The position numbers and the translations under genes are program-made. This document shows, one piece after another, positions 1-9,567 of a DNA stretch of 64,000 nucleotides. The DNA is taken from assembly GCF_002079055.1 (NCBI RefSeq), contig NC_047494.1:467268-531267 (forward strand), read 5' to 3'. Position 1 is the first letter of the stretch. Each line of letters starts with the position of its first letter. Below the pieces are notes generated by a model. It did no database searches. It had not been told where the DNA came from and worked only from the letters and a program-made list of their open reading frames with translations. This DNA is from Saccharomyces paradoxus. Its lineage: Eukaryota > Ascomycota > Saccharomycetes > Saccharomycetales > Saccharomycetaceae.

Positions 1-734
1 CACCTTACTGCACGCAATTTATCGATGCTACACAGATGGATTTTGTACATTTAGTAAAACAGATTATATCATATTTGCCGGCTGCTACTGCCACGCAGGC
101 GAAAAAACACATGGTCATTATCGATTCACTGAACTACATTTCTACAGAACACATAACAAGGTTTTTGTCCGAGATTGCGTCTCCTCACTGCACGATGATC
201 GCGACTTATCATAAAGATATCAAAGATGAAAATCATACAGTAATACCTGGCTGGAATAGTAATTATCCTGGTAAATTAACTTTACTGCAGTTTATGGCCA
301 CTACAATATTAGACATTGATGTGATGTTGGCAAGCGCTCTTGATAGTGAGGAGGCGGATGAATTGTTGAATGAATTTAGAATTCCTCGGGGCTTAAATAA
401 TGATATCTTTCAATTACGACTTGTTAATAAAAGAAAGTCTGGCAGGTCATTGGAATACGATTTCATGATAAATTCAAAGGCTCACGAATATGAATTGTCA
501 TTGAATACAAAGCATGAGGAGGAGGACGGTGGTAATGGACTGGAGACTCCAGAAATGTTGCAAGGATTGACTACGTTCAACCTAGGTACATCCAACAAGC
601 AGAAGTTGGCCAAAGATCAAGTCGCATTGCCTTTTCTGGAGGCACAAAGCTTTGGACAGGGAGGCGCTATTGTTTATGAGTACGAAAAGGATGATGACTA
701 TGATGAGGAGGATCCATATGAGGATCCCTTTTAA
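1..734 (+). CDS. IKI1: Elongator subunit Elp5/Iki1, 5' truncated by window edge
   Basis: This is the C-terminal part of Elp5, which with Elp4 and Elp6 forms the RecA-like Elp456 ring of Elongator, needed for tRNA wobble-uridine modification. The reading frame is already open from base 3, upstream of the ATG at 36, and those codons read PYCTQFIDATQ, matching the interior of the yeast protein as I recall it. The ATG at 36 is therefore an internal methionine and the true start lies outside the window. The C terminus is very acidic (YEYEKDDDYDEEDPYEDPF), which is characteristic of this protein. About 243 codons are present of roughly 309 expected. The gene converges on GPI16 with an 85-bp gap. 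Identity is confident; only the N terminus is missing. Confidence 0.95.
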   Translation, partial: PYCTQFIDATQMDFVHLVKQIISYLPAATATQAKKHMVIIDSLNYISTEHITRFLSEIASPHCTMIATYHKDIKDENHTVIPGWNSNYPGKLTLLQFMATTILDIDVMLASALDSEEADELLNEFRIPRGLNNDIFQLRLVNKRKSGRSLEYDFMINSKAHEYELSLNTKHEEEDGGNGLETPEMLQGLTTFNLGTSNKQKLAKDQVALPFLEAQSFGQGGAIVYEYEKDDDYDEEDPYEDPF

Positions 735-819
735 AGAAGAAAAACTCATAGTGAAGAGAGAGTGCTTCAAGATTATGTAAACTACGTGTTCTTTATACAC
801 ATATCTAGATGCTAGGTTG

Positions 820-2658
820 TTAGTCCGTTTTAGTCTTTTTCTTTCCTAAGAACTTTTCCTTTAACTTCAATAATTTGTATTTTAAGCCAGATTGCAACGT
901 AATTTTATCGGCTACTTCGACAGTGACCATTCTCTTCACCATCAAATTGTACAGCATACCGAATATGAGCCCCATGATTGTAGATGTTAGGATGATGACG
1001 TTATACGGCATACTAAAATCCGGTGTAGACAGGGATAACAACAGGGTTGATGTTCTCATTTCATAAAGAGGCGATGAGGATTCCATAGATAGCACAGTGA
1101 TGACGGCTGCATCAATTTCGAAACCGTGGTTGGCATCTGGTGGATACTCGGCAAATTGGAGAAGGGCTTTATCAAATTGATAAGTAAAGACAATGTCCGT
1201 ATTGGCTGGAATTAACATCGTGAACTCCAAATGGGCAGGTCTTTTTCTGTCGGCTGCTTGTAAATAGTATTTATCTAAGATGATATCGTTTTCTTGCAAC
1301 TGTGGAGAGGTAGTAGAAGTAATTTGGAGTGAGGATAAGTAAACTCTCATGAACCATGGCAACGATTCGAAATAAATCAACTTTACAGGGGCATCATTGT
1401 CGTTATGGAATACAATACGCATCCCACCACGATCTTGACCATTACCAGTCAGGGATCTGCTTACGTGAATGGGAACAGGAACTATGGGAGCAACCTGACT
1501 GGTGTCTGTTGATTCTAAAATAAAGTCGTAGCCCGAACCACTCCCATTTTGATCGTTGGATAAGTCAAAGCAATTGTCGTGTGTACTGAAGATCGTATCA
1601 TCAACTGACAAAAATGCAGTCCAAGTAGAACGGTCAACTTCTGCACAAATTTTTGTGGGCCTATTAGCGAACAAGTTGCCGTTGTTTATTGGCCTTGCAA
1701 ACAGCTGAGACAGCTTGAAGCGAGTCTCTGAGGGTTCCGGTAGGGGGAAGCATTCGTAAGAGTCAAAGGGCTTATCCGTGTCACAACGCAATGTGTTCCC
1801 ATCCAAAGGTTTGGGGATAGGTCTCTCACTTCTCGCCAAGGTGGAGGGAACGTGTGTTACCATTTCTATGTGTGCCTCCATCTCGTAGTGACAAAGAGCG
1901 TCTTCATCTCCAGAACAAATAGTGGAAACATCCAAAGAGATACTGTTCCATAGAGAATCAAACAATTTATGACCGTCTAACAGAGATGTTAGACCGGAAT
2001 TGCCCCTAGTGGGTAATAGTTTTATGAATGGAGTTAAGTTCTCGGTACAGATGGGCTCATTAGGCAACGATGCACGCATTAAGTACAACTTCTCGGTATC
2101 ATTGAAAAGAGGAGATGCGATATCAGAAATATACGACTGCCGGGGGAAGGTCGTCCTCGACTCGTCAATAAAATTTAGAGAAGAACAGAACAATCCGCTC
2201 AATGAATTGGCCAGTTTCTTCCAATTATGGAATGCATGCTCCTGATCTATGGCCTGCACTTGTGACCACAATTCCACACCTGAGGCACCTGCTTCTTTTC
2301 CAGCATGCGGCAACTGTCCCCACGACAGAGCATCCCAGAATCCTCTGGTAAATCTTAAATGAAACTGGCGCGTGGCAGTAGATTTCAACAAAGGTGGGAT
2401 GGCTCGGGGGAAAGTCGTGTAGTGCTCATACGCATCATACGAGATCGATGCTACGGCCGGATCGAACGGTTCCGACTGCAATTGGAACGTAAATGAGAGT
2501 AGCAGATCATTGTTGGGCAGCGGCTTTAACACCAGTGTTTCGTCGTACGGATACCATAAACTGTCGTTAATACTAATCTGCGACACCGTGTCTTCTGCAA
2601 CCACACCCAGCAGTAGAGTGCTCAACATGAAATACACCAGTGTGCCAATCATCGTCAT
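820..2658 (-). CDS. GPI16: GPI transamidase subunit Gpi16 (PIG-T)
   Basis: Gpi16 is an ER-membrane subunit of the GPI transamidase, which attaches preassembled GPI anchors to proteins. The 612-residue product has an N-terminal hydrophobic signal segment (about residues 3-21), a long lumenal domain with N-glycosylation sequons, and one membrane span near the C terminus (around YNVIILTSTIMGLIFGML) followed by a short Lys-rich tail ending KKKTKTD. Two ATGs are in frame at the start (2658 and 2652). The second gives 610 residues, the length I recall for S. cerevisiae, and the first has an A at -3. The gene is divergent from PTH1, with 187 bp between starts. Its clients include the GPI-anchored wall proteins encoded near the end of this window. 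Confidence 0.94.
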   Translation of the reverse strand: MTMIGTLVYFMLSTLLLGVVAEDTVSQISINDSLWYPYDETLVLKPLPNNDLLLSFTFQLQSEPFDPAVASISYDAYEHYTTFPRAIPPLLKSTATRQFHLRFTRGFWDALSWGQLPHAGKEAGASGVELWSQVQAIDQEHAFHNWKKLANSLSGLFCSSLNFIDESRTTFPRQSYISDIASPLFNDTEKLYLMRASLPNEPICTENLTPFIKLLPTRGNSGLTSLLDGHKLFDSLWNSISLDVSTICSGDEDALCHYEMEAHIEMVTHVPSTLARSERPIPKPLDGNTLRCDTDKPFDSYECFPLPEPSETRFKLSQLFARPINNGNLFANRPTKICAEVDRSTWTAFLSVDDTIFSTHDNCFDLSNDQNGSGSGYDFILESTDTSQVAPIVPVPIHVSRSLTGNGQDRGGMRIVFHNDNDAPVKLIYFESLPWFMRVYLSSLQITSTTSPQLQENDIILDKYYLQAADRKRPAHLEFTMLIPANTDIVFTYQFDKALLQFAEYPPDANHGFEIDAAVITVLSMESSSPLYEMRTSTLLLSLSTPDFSMPYNVIILTSTIMGLIFGMLYNLMVKRMVTVEVADKITLQSGLKYKLLKLKEKFLGKKKTKTD

Positions 2659-2845
2659 TTTGCCTATGCTTTGTTTTGTTTCGAATGCTTGTTCCGCTCT
2701 CCTTTTACTTATTGGCTATTAAAACTACGTGTGAAAGATCGCCCAGCGCAAAAAGCTCCGGCGGCTTTCAAATAATCTCGAACTATTCCTACAATATACA
2801 AAATAGTACAGGTGGGGACAAGTCAACACTAGCTAGATAAGCGGA

Positions 2846-3418
2846 ATGTGTCGTAAGTGGAGACTAGTGCTGACTGGGATAGGCAATCCGGAACCGCAGT
2901 ACGCTGGTACGCGTCACAATGTAGGGCTATATATGTTGGAGCTGCTGCGAAAGCGGCTTGGTCTACAGGACAGAACTTACTCCCCTGTGCCTAATACGGG
3001 TGGCAAAGTACATTACATAGAAGATGAGCACTGTACGATACTAAGATCGGATGGTCAGTACATGAATCTGAGTGGAGAACAGGTGTGCAAGGTCTGGGCC
3101 CGGTACGCCAAGTACCAAGCTCAACACGTAGTTATTCATGACGAATTAAGCGTGGCATGTGGAAAAGTGCAGTTGAGAGCCCCCAGCACCAGTATTAGGG
3201 GCCATAATGGCTTACGAAGCCTGTTGAAATGTAGTGGCGGCCGTGTACCTTTTGCCAAATTGGCTGTCGGGATCGGCAGAGAACCGGGGTCTCACTCTAG
3301 AGACCCTGAGAGTGTGTCCCGGTGGGTTCTGGGAGCTCTAACTCCGCAGGAACTACAAACGTTGCTTACGCAGAGTGAACCTGCTGCCTGGCGTGCCCTA
3401 ACTCAGTACATATCATAG
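2846..3418 (+). CDS. PTH1: Mitochondrial peptidyl-tRNA hydrolase Pth1
   Basis: Pth1 is a bacterial-type peptidyl-tRNA hydrolase that frees tRNA from prematurely released peptidyl-tRNA. The 190-residue protein has the family motifs in order: GIGNPEPQYAGTRHNVG near the start (N14 and catalytic H24), HDELSV (about residues 98-103), the GHNGL segment, and the GIGREPG motif. The N terminus is short, which is usual for this protein. The ATG at 2846 is the first in frame after a stop. It is divergent from GPI16 and tandem with ERG9. Confidence 0.95.
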   Translation: MCRKWRLVLTGIGNPEPQYAGTRHNVGLYMLELLRKRLGLQDRTYSPVPNTGGKVHYIEDEHCTILRSDGQYMNLSGEQVCKVWARYAKYQAQHVVIHDELSVACGKVQLRAPSTSIRGHNGLRSLLKCSGGRVPFAKLAVGIGREPGSHSRDPESVSRWVLGALTPQELQTLLTQSEPAAWRALTQYIS

Positions 3419-3523
3419 CCCAGGTTCCGGCAACAATGGCGAGTTACTATCCTACTTACTTTGCCCTTTTTCTTTTCCACTGCACTTTGCATCGGAAGGC
3501 GTTATCGGTTTTGGGTTTAGTGC

Positions 3524-3562
3524 CTAAACGAGCAGCGAGAACACGACCACGGGCTATATAAA
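3524..3562 (+). promoter_or_regulatory. ERG9: ERG9 promoter: Upc2-type AR1 site and TATA box
   Basis: CTAAACGA at 3524-3531 is the reverse complement of TCGTTTAG, a perfect match to the AR1 consensus TCGTTYAG bound by the sterol regulator Upc2. A TATATAAA box follows at 3555-3562, 101 bp before the ERG9 ATG. Sterol and anaerobic regulation of ERG9 is established; assigning it to this exact site is inference. Confidence 0.55.
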
Positions 3563-3662
3563 TGGACAGACAGGACAGGGGCAAAGAAGAAGGGACAAGA
3601 CGAAGAGAAGAGGTTGAAAGCGAATACACGTCACATATCACACGCACACACACACACACAGA

Positions 3663-4997
3663 ATGGGGAAGTTATTACAATTGGCATTACATCCGATCGA
3701 GTTGAAAGCAGCTTTAAAACTGAAATTTTGTAGAACACCGCTATTTTCCATTTATGATCAATCCACTTCTCCGTATCTCTTGCACTGTTTTGAGCTGTTA
3801 AACCTGACTTCCAGATCCTTCGCGGCTGTGATCAGGGAGCTGCATCCAGAGTTGAGAAACTGTGTTACTCTCTTTTATCTGATTTTGAGGGCTTTGGACA
3901 CCATCGAAGACGACATGTCCATTGAACACGATTTGAAAATTGACTTGTTGCGTCATTTCCACGAGAAATTGTTGTTAACCAAATGGAGTTTTGATGGAAA
4001 TGCCCCAGATGTAAAAGACAGAGCCGTTTTGACAGATTTCGAATCAATTCTAATTGAATTCCACAAATTGAAACCAGAATACCAGGACGTCATCAAAGAG
4101 ATCACCGAAAAAATGGGTAATGGTATGGCCGACTACATCTTGGACGAAAACTACAATTTGAATGGGTTGCAAACCGTCCATGACTACGACGTCTACTGTC
4201 ACTACGTGGCTGGTTTGGTCGGTGATGGTTTGACCCGTTTGATTGTCATTGCCAGGTTTGCCAACGAGTCTTTGTATTCCAACGGGCAATTGTATGAAAG
4301 CATGGGTCTTTTCTTGCAAAAGACTAACATCATCAGAGACTACAATGAAGATTTGGTCGATGGTAGATCTTTCTGGCCCAAGGAAATCTGGTCTCAATAC
4401 GCTCCTCAATTGAAGGACTTCATGAAACCTGAAAACGAGCAATTGGGTTTAGACTGTATAAACCATCTCGTCTTAAATGCATTGGGTCATGTTATTGATG
4501 TGTTGACCTATTTAGCCAGTATTCACGAACAATCCACTTTCCAATTTTGTGCCATTCCACAAGTCATGGCCATTGCTACTTTGGCTCTGGTTTTCAACAA
4601 CCGCGAAGTGCTACATGGCAATGTTAAGATTCGTAAAGGTACCACTTGTTATTTAATTTTGAAATCAAGGACTTTACGTGGCTGCGTCGAAATTTTTGAC
4701 TATTATTTACGTGACATTAAATCCAAATTGGCCGTGCAAGATCCAAATTTCTTAAAATTGAACATTCAAATCTCCAAGATTGAGCAATTTATGGAAGAAA
4801 TGTATCAAGATAAATTACCTCCTAACGTGAAACCGAATGAAACTCCAATTTTCTTGAAAGTCAAGGAAAGATCCAGATACGATGATGAATTGGTCCCAAC
4901 CCAACAGGAAGAAGAGTACAAGTTCAATATGGTTTTGTCTATTATCTTGTCCGTTCTTCTTGGGTTTTATTATATATACACTTTACACAGAGCGTAA
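3663..4997 (+). CDS. ERG9: Squalene synthase (farnesyl-diphosphate farnesyltransferase)
   Basis: Erg9 condenses two farnesyl diphosphates into squalene with NADPH, the first committed step to ergosterol, at the ER membrane. The 444-residue protein has both Asp-rich Mg-binding motifs: DTIED from residue 79, and DYNED at about 226-230 following the conserved FLQKTNIIR segment. A hydrophobic C-terminal anchor (around residues 421-441) is followed by a short tail. Against the S. cerevisiae sequence as I remember it there are about seven substitutions (for example IE for VE near residue 12, R for K in IARFANES), which fits a sister species or divergent strain. A (CA)n run just precedes the ATG at 3663. 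Confidence 0.97.
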   Translation: MGKLLQLALHPIELKAALKLKFCRTPLFSIYDQSTSPYLLHCFELLNLTSRSFAAVIRELHPELRNCVTLFYLILRALDTIEDDMSIEHDLKIDLLRHFHEKLLLTKWSFDGNAPDVKDRAVLTDFESILIEFHKLKPEYQDVIKEITEKMGNGMADYILDENYNLNGLQTVHDYDVYCHYVAGLVGDGLTRLIVIARFANESLYSNGQLYESMGLFLQKTNIIRDYNEDLVDGRSFWPKEIWSQYAPQLKDFMKPENEQLGLDCINHLVLNALGHVIDVLTYLASIHEQSTFQFCAIPQVMAIATLALVFNNREVLHGNVKIRKGTTCYLILKSRTLRGCVEIFDYYLRDIKSKLAVQDPNFLKLNIQISKIEQFMEEMYQDKLPPNVKPNETPIFLKVKERSRYDDELVPTQQEEEYKFNMVLSIILSVLLGFYYIYTLHRA

Positions 4998-5047
4998 AGC
5001 CAACGCAAAATAACATCAACAAACAACTCCGAACAATAACTAAGTAC

Positions 5048-5449
5048 TTACATAATAGGTAGAGGCCTATCTTTAAAGGTAATTTTATATTTCATTACAT
5101 CAACTAATTCGACCTTATTATCTTTCGAATTGAAATGCATTATACCCATCGGTACATCTAGCTTTGTCACCTTCCCCAATAAACGCTGTTTCTTCCCGAC
5201 AAACAATGTGGCCCTTTCTCCATCAATCTGTAGCGACCCAAACCGTATTATAGTTTGGCCTCCTTGTTCGCTAAATCTTCCATCATGTTGAGAATCTTTC
5301 TTTGCCAGCGATGCAAAATCCTTAGGTAACTTCAGTTCACCTTGAATCTCCAGCACCATCATCCCCAGCGGTGTTATCACTGTGGCTTGCTTTTCTCGTG
5401 ACTGCGTCAACTTTTGCCATTGAGTAGCATCTATGTCCACACTAGGCAT
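5048..5449 (-). CDS. CTF8: Ctf8, subunit of the alternative clamp loader Ctf18-RFC
   Basis: Ctf8 works with Dcc1 and Ctf18-RFC to load or unload PCNA and supports sister-chromatid cohesion. The start chosen gives a 133-residue protein beginning MPSVDIDATQWQKL, the family start as I recall it. It is small and soluble, with the conserved GKKQRLLGKVTKLD and DVMKYKITFKDRPLPI segments at the C terminus. An in-frame ATG further upstream at 5515 would add 22 basic residues; I consider the shorter form more likely. The gene converges on ERG9 with a 50-bp gap and is divergent from LNP1. Confidence 0.9.
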   Translation of the reverse strand: MPSVDIDATQWQKLTQSREKQATVITPLGMMVLEIQGELKLPKDFASLAKKDSQHDGRFSEQGGQTIIRFGSLQIDGERATLFVGKKQRLLGKVTKLDVPMGIMHFNSKDNKVELVDVMKYKITFKDRPLPIM

Positions 5450-5645
5450 TCTTTCCAGCGGCTTTGTTGGGATGAATGGTAGTGTTGATCTTTTTTTTAT
5501 TACTCTTTTGATCATATTAGTAATTTAGCTTATTAAAAAAGATTAAAGGAAAAATGAAATTCAAGATGCTAACGTTGAGATGTACATTTTAAGAAAGCAA
5601 AAATAATACAAAGAAGAAAACCGGATATAAAAAAATAATATAAAA

Positions 5646-6482
5646 ATGTTTAGTGCAGTAGGCAAATGGATCCGAGGCTCTCGTAATGATAGGGACTTTG
5701 TAACGAAGTATACCGCAGATCTATCACAAATAACTTCACAGATTCATCAATTAGATGTCGCGTTAAAGAAAAGTCAATCGATCTTGAGTCAATGGCAGTC
5801 CAACCTGACCTTTTACGGGATTGCTTTCACGATATTGGCCCTGAGCTACACATATTGGGAGTACCACGGCTATCGACCATACCTTGTGGTGACTACCCTG
5901 CTATGCTTAGGCTCGCTAATCTTGTTCAAATGGGCGTTAACCAAACTCTATGCATTTTACAACAACAACAGATTGCGCAAGTTGGCAAAACTTCGTGCAA
6001 TCCACCAAAAGAAATTGGAAAAGTTGAAGGAAGAAACCCACTACAATGCTACAAGTTCGATCATCCAACGGTTTTCATCCGGTGAAGATCAAAACGACGA
6101 TGCCATGGTACTTCTGGATGACGAATTGAACGCTAAATACCAAGAATTAAACAACCTGAAGACAGAACTGGAAAAATTCAAGAAGGAAAGCCATGTAAAA
6201 GGCTTGAAAAAGGAAGACAGCGATGCATGGTTCGACAAAATTATCAGCGTACTAGCAGGCGGTAACGAATTGAACTCAACAAACTCGTTATCTCCCTTTA
6301 AAAAAATCATATGTCCACAATGTCATTGGAAATCCGATTGCTACAGATTGGCCAGTAAACCAATCCTCTTTATCTGTCCTCAGTGCAATCATAAAACAGA
6401 CGAAATAAAGGAAAGACAGGCCGCCATTGAAGCAAAACAAGAGGCACAGCCTTCGCAGTTGGAGAAGGAAAAAACAACGTGA
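5646..6482 (+). CDS. LNP1: Lunapark-family ER junction protein Lnp1
   Basis: Lnp1 stabilises three-way junctions of the cortical ER network and acts against the fusion GTPase Sey1. The 278-residue protein has a helical N terminus, two closely spaced hydrophobic segments (about residues 54-68 and 79-98) forming the hairpin anchor, a Lys/Glu-rich coiled coil, and a C4 zinc finger with C223/C226 and C244/C247, followed by an acidic Gln-rich tail. This is the complete Lunapark architecture. It converges on EGD2 with 48 bp between stops. Confidence 0.94.
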   Translation: MFSAVGKWIRGSRNDRDFVTKYTADLSQITSQIHQLDVALKKSQSILSQWQSNLTFYGIAFTILALSYTYWEYHGYRPYLVVTTLLCLGSLILFKWALTKLYAFYNNNRLRKLAKLRAIHQKKLEKLKEETHYNATSSIIQRFSSGEDQNDDAMVLLDDELNAKYQELNNLKTELEKFKKESHVKGLKKEDSDAWFDKIISVLAGGNELNSTNSLSPFKKIICPQCHWKSDCYRLASKPILFICPQCNHKTDEIKERQAAIEAKQEAQPSQLEKEKTT

Positions 6483-6530
6483 TTTGCGTTAGAACAACTA
6501 CGTACCCCTATATAATATATTTATATATCA

Positions 6531-7055
6531 TTATTTAGACAAGGACATGATAGCGTTGACTAAATCACCATTGTGAGCTTTCAGAGCTTTGATGGCTTGG
6601 TTTTTGGAAACATTAGTTTGTTGAACGACCAACTCGATATCATCCTTGTTCAAGTCACCGGCGTCGACTTCACCTTCTTCATCTGCTTCTTCTGCTGCGG
6701 CATTGACACTGCCTTCTGCAGCAGCTTGCATGTCAGCTTGGATATCTTCTGGAGATTTCGTAGCGACATCTTCGTTAGATGGCATAATACCGCTAGCTTG
6801 AGCTTGTTGTTGAGCAGCGGCTAGCTTTTGGGTGAAGTTGTCAACCTTAGCTTCACCGAAGACAACGTAGTTACCACCGGCAGATCTGAAGACCTCTGGC
6901 TTTTCAATAGCATAGATTTGGTTGTCCTTCTTTCTGAAAGTGACTCTGATGATACCTGGGATTTGCTTCAAACCCAATTTGCCAATCAATTCTCTGGCTT
7001 TCTTTTCATTCTTGTTTAAGACGGTAACGTTGGCGTTTTCTGGAATAGCAGACAT
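6531..7055 (-). CDS. EGD2: Nascent polypeptide-associated complex alpha subunit
   Basis: Egd2 pairs with Egd1 to form NAC at the ribosome exit tunnel. The 174-residue product has the NAC domain (about residues 14-78, with GLKQIPGIIRVTFRKKDNQ), an acidic linker, and a C-terminal UBA domain (about 135-174, ending NGDLVNAIMSLSK). The start at 7055 is the first ATG; the frame runs slightly further but only to a TTG. Codon use is strongly biased, as expected for an abundant protein. It is divergent from MDM31. Confidence 0.96.
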   Translation of the reverse strand: MSAIPENANVTVLNKNEKKARELIGKLGLKQIPGIIRVTFRKKDNQIYAIEKPEVFRSAGGNYVVFGEAKVDNFTQKLAAAQQQAQASGIMPSNEDVATKSPEDIQADMQAAAEGSVNAAAEEADEEGEVDAGDLNKDDIELVVQQTNVSKNQAIKALKAHNGDLVNAIMSLSK

Positions 7056-7473
7056 TATCAATTGAGTATGTGGGAGTGTGATTGGTTGATTGGCTGCTCC
7101 TAGAAGGAGACTTTACCTTAGTTCTTATTCAAATTATAATCCTTTCTTTCAACTTTCTTCATTTTTTTCCTTCGGCGACGAAAAATTTTCAAGAAAAAAA
7201 GACCTAACAAGAAGGTGCGGGGACCTACTATATTCTATAAAGTTAAAACCTAGGACCTACTAAATTAAGAACTACCCTAAAAAGAAATACTAAAAAACCC
7301 CTCTGTAAGTTAGGTCTTGGACATTGAAATTTCACTGCAAGTTTCCCTTTTTACCTTAAAGGATATTCATTTAATTACTCTCAGTAGAAGTTGAGCCAAT
7401 ACGTATCATAGCTATACATCATCACGTAGGCATATATATGTAAATTCTGGTGGGAAAGCTGGCACGTTGTTAT
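7056..7473. promoter_or_regulatory. Divergent EGD2/MDM31 intergenic region
   Basis: This 418-bp region separates two divergent starts. It holds a direct repeat GGACCTACTA at 7221-7230 and 7253-7262 (32 bp apart, about three helical turns), a related GACCTAAC at 7201-7208, and poly(A/T) tracts typical of nucleosome-depleted promoters. I do not recognise the factor for the repeat. Confidence 0.4.
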
Positions 7474-9213
7474 ATGTCGCTTTTTATCAGGCCTTTTCTG
7501 AGGAGGCCCCGGCAGTTTTCTGTAGCAAGGTATGTGTATTGGGCTAGAGGTCCCGCCCTTCGAAGAAACTTCAGAATGTCGTCATTAGCAGCGCAATCGA
7601 TAAGAGCTTACTCTAATGAGCCTAAATCTGAAAAGGATGTTTCTCCTGACGGAAAAGCGAAAAAACCATCCAACCTGAAATACATCACTGAGAGGGATTC
7701 CCTGCTTGTGCAGACCAACAATATTTTCACAAAGCTCAAAATCAATATACGATGGTTTTTGAAGAAGTCCACCCGGCCGTTCAATTCAGACGATATAAGC
7801 GCGTTCATCTCATGGATTCTCGTGAGCAATATTTTTATATTCATCTTTTGGACAACTACCTTTGTGTCTTTGATCCTTTACTTGATCAATACCGTGTTTG
7901 CACAAGAATACCTTGCGAGTAAGATCGGTAAATTCATTACGAAAAACGATTCGTTGTCAATTGTTTTTGAGACCGCCATTGTACCAGACTGGTCATCTGG
8001 GAAAATCAGCTTTCAAAAAGTTTTCGTCTCCAGGAGGCCAAAGGTATCGCACGGCTTTACCAAGGGTTCACAACAGGATGCCCTTCAAAGAGCGAAGCTG
8101 GCCCTCAGTGAAAGAATTCTGGTCAACCAGCAGGACTTTGATAATGGCAACTATACACAGTTTGATCTGACCATTGACCAAGTGGATATATCATTGAACT
8201 TCAGAAAGTGGATAAACGGAAAGGGTATCCTGGACGAAGTGACCATCAATGGGCTTAGAGGAGTCATAGACAGAACACACGTGGTGTGGAAAAAGGACGA
8301 CGATCCTAAGAACTATCTGAACGTCTACCAGCCGGGCGACTTTGAAATATCAAAATTCACCATGAATGACGTCCTTTGCACACTGTACCAACCAAATGGG
8401 TTCAGGCCATTCCAAGTAAGTATATTTAACTGTGATCTACCGCAATTGAGGAAACATTGGTTGTTCTACGATATTTTGAATGCAAACAATATCAATGGAA
8501 CCTACGATAATTCAATGTTCACCATACACAAGAAGTTCAGAACCGATGATCAACATCAGGACCCCACGCTATTATGGAAGCAAATGACGAGGTTTAGAGT
8601 AGACAATCTTGACATTGATCACCTCAATGCCGGCATCGAAGGGCCCTTTGGATGGATCAACGAAGGTCGTGTAAACATGATCGGCGATGTCCTTTTACCG
8701 GACGAAGACGCTGCATCTGATTCGCTGCAATTGACTGAAATACTCACAGAAATTGGCGACCGCTTAATTAAAGAAGCGAAGAGGTACACTTCATCCATTC
8801 CCCTGGTCGGGCCGGGATTCTCCCATGCTGTTGATAAAATCGATCCGAACGACTACTTTATTATGGACTTTTCTCTAAGGTTATACAATGTCAAAGCCGA
8901 AGTGCCTCTGTTCACGTCTGGCTTAACATATATCAATAGCGCATTGATAAGGCCTATTGTCGGATACATTAATTCTCATAGAACATACATCCCAATTAAA
9001 TGCCGCATTGTCAAGAAAAAATCTGATTTCGAAGGCTCATGGACCATCTACGATTCATACCTTATGCGGGATCTAAGTGCGGAAGCGTACGATGCTTTTG
9101 CTAACTACGTCGCTGACGATGAAAAGAGGACATTACGTTTGAGAAGGGTTGGCTTTTGGTCACTGCAACTTATACTTCAAGTGATCTTGATGAGTCTCGG
9201 TGCCATCGCGTGA
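7474..9213 (+). CDS. MDM31: Mitochondrial inner-membrane morphology protein Mdm31
   Basis: Mdm31 and its partner Mdm32 are inner-membrane proteins needed for normal mitochondrial shape, mtDNA inheritance and lipid homeostasis. The start at 7474 gives 579 residues beginning MSLFIRPFLRRPRQF, an Arg-rich presequence without acidic residues. The open frame extends 24 bp further upstream only to a GTG. A membrane span lies near residues 113-142 (ISWILVSNIFIFIFW followed by TFVSLILYLI), then a large intermembrane-space domain, and a final hydrophobic segment at the C terminus. It is tandem with NVJ1. Confidence 0.94.
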   Translation: MSLFIRPFLRRPRQFSVARYVYWARGPALRRNFRMSSLAAQSIRAYSNEPKSEKDVSPDGKAKKPSNLKYITERDSLLVQTNNIFTKLKINIRWFLKKSTRPFNSDDISAFISWILVSNIFIFIFWTTTFVSLILYLINTVFAQEYLASKIGKFITKNDSLSIVFETAIVPDWSSGKISFQKVFVSRRPKVSHGFTKGSQQDALQRAKLALSERILVNQQDFDNGNYTQFDLTIDQVDISLNFRKWINGKGILDEVTINGLRGVIDRTHVVWKKDDDPKNYLNVYQPGDFEISKFTMNDVLCTLYQPNGFRPFQVSIFNCDLPQLRKHWLFYDILNANNINGTYDNSMFTIHKKFRTDDQHQDPTLLWKQMTRFRVDNLDIDHLNAGIEGPFGWINEGRVNMIGDVLLPDEDAASDSLQLTEILTEIGDRLIKEAKRYTSSIPLVGPGFSHAVDKIDPNDYFIMDFSLRLYNVKAEVPLFTSGLTYINSALIRPIVGYINSHRTYIPIKCRIVKKKSDFEGSWTIYDSYLMRDLSAEAYDAFANYVADDEKRTLRLRRVGFWSLQLILQVILMSLGAIA

Positions 9214-9567
9214 AGAATTAATGCTCCTGCTACTTTTTTGTATATACTCATCTACATAGCATAGTTTTTTCTATCAGTTTATTTAATTTGTGACGCATTT
9301 TTCTTTTCTACGCTGCGGAAAAACCTATAGTGGAAAAAAATAGACGAAAATATCAGGTCCCCCCTTATGGAAGAGAGAAGGGGAAGAGGAGCAGCAAAAT
9401 AAAAAGTAGCTGAGACTTCTTTTGTTGTTAAGATTTTCTGTACGTGAGCGTGTGTGTGTGAAGAGAAGGTATAAAACTGAAGCAAAAACTGGAACCGACT
9501 ATTATTGCGTTTGTGTGTGTTCATAGTATCAAAAAACCTGCAAATATAACTGTAATATATAATAAGC
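9214..9567. other. MDM31-NVJ1 intergenic region
   Basis: This 354-bp region holds the MDM31 3' end and NVJ1 promoter. I see a short (GT)n run near 9448 and a TATAAAA box near 9471, about 97 bp before the NVJ1 ATG. Nothing else is recognisable. Confidence 0.4.
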
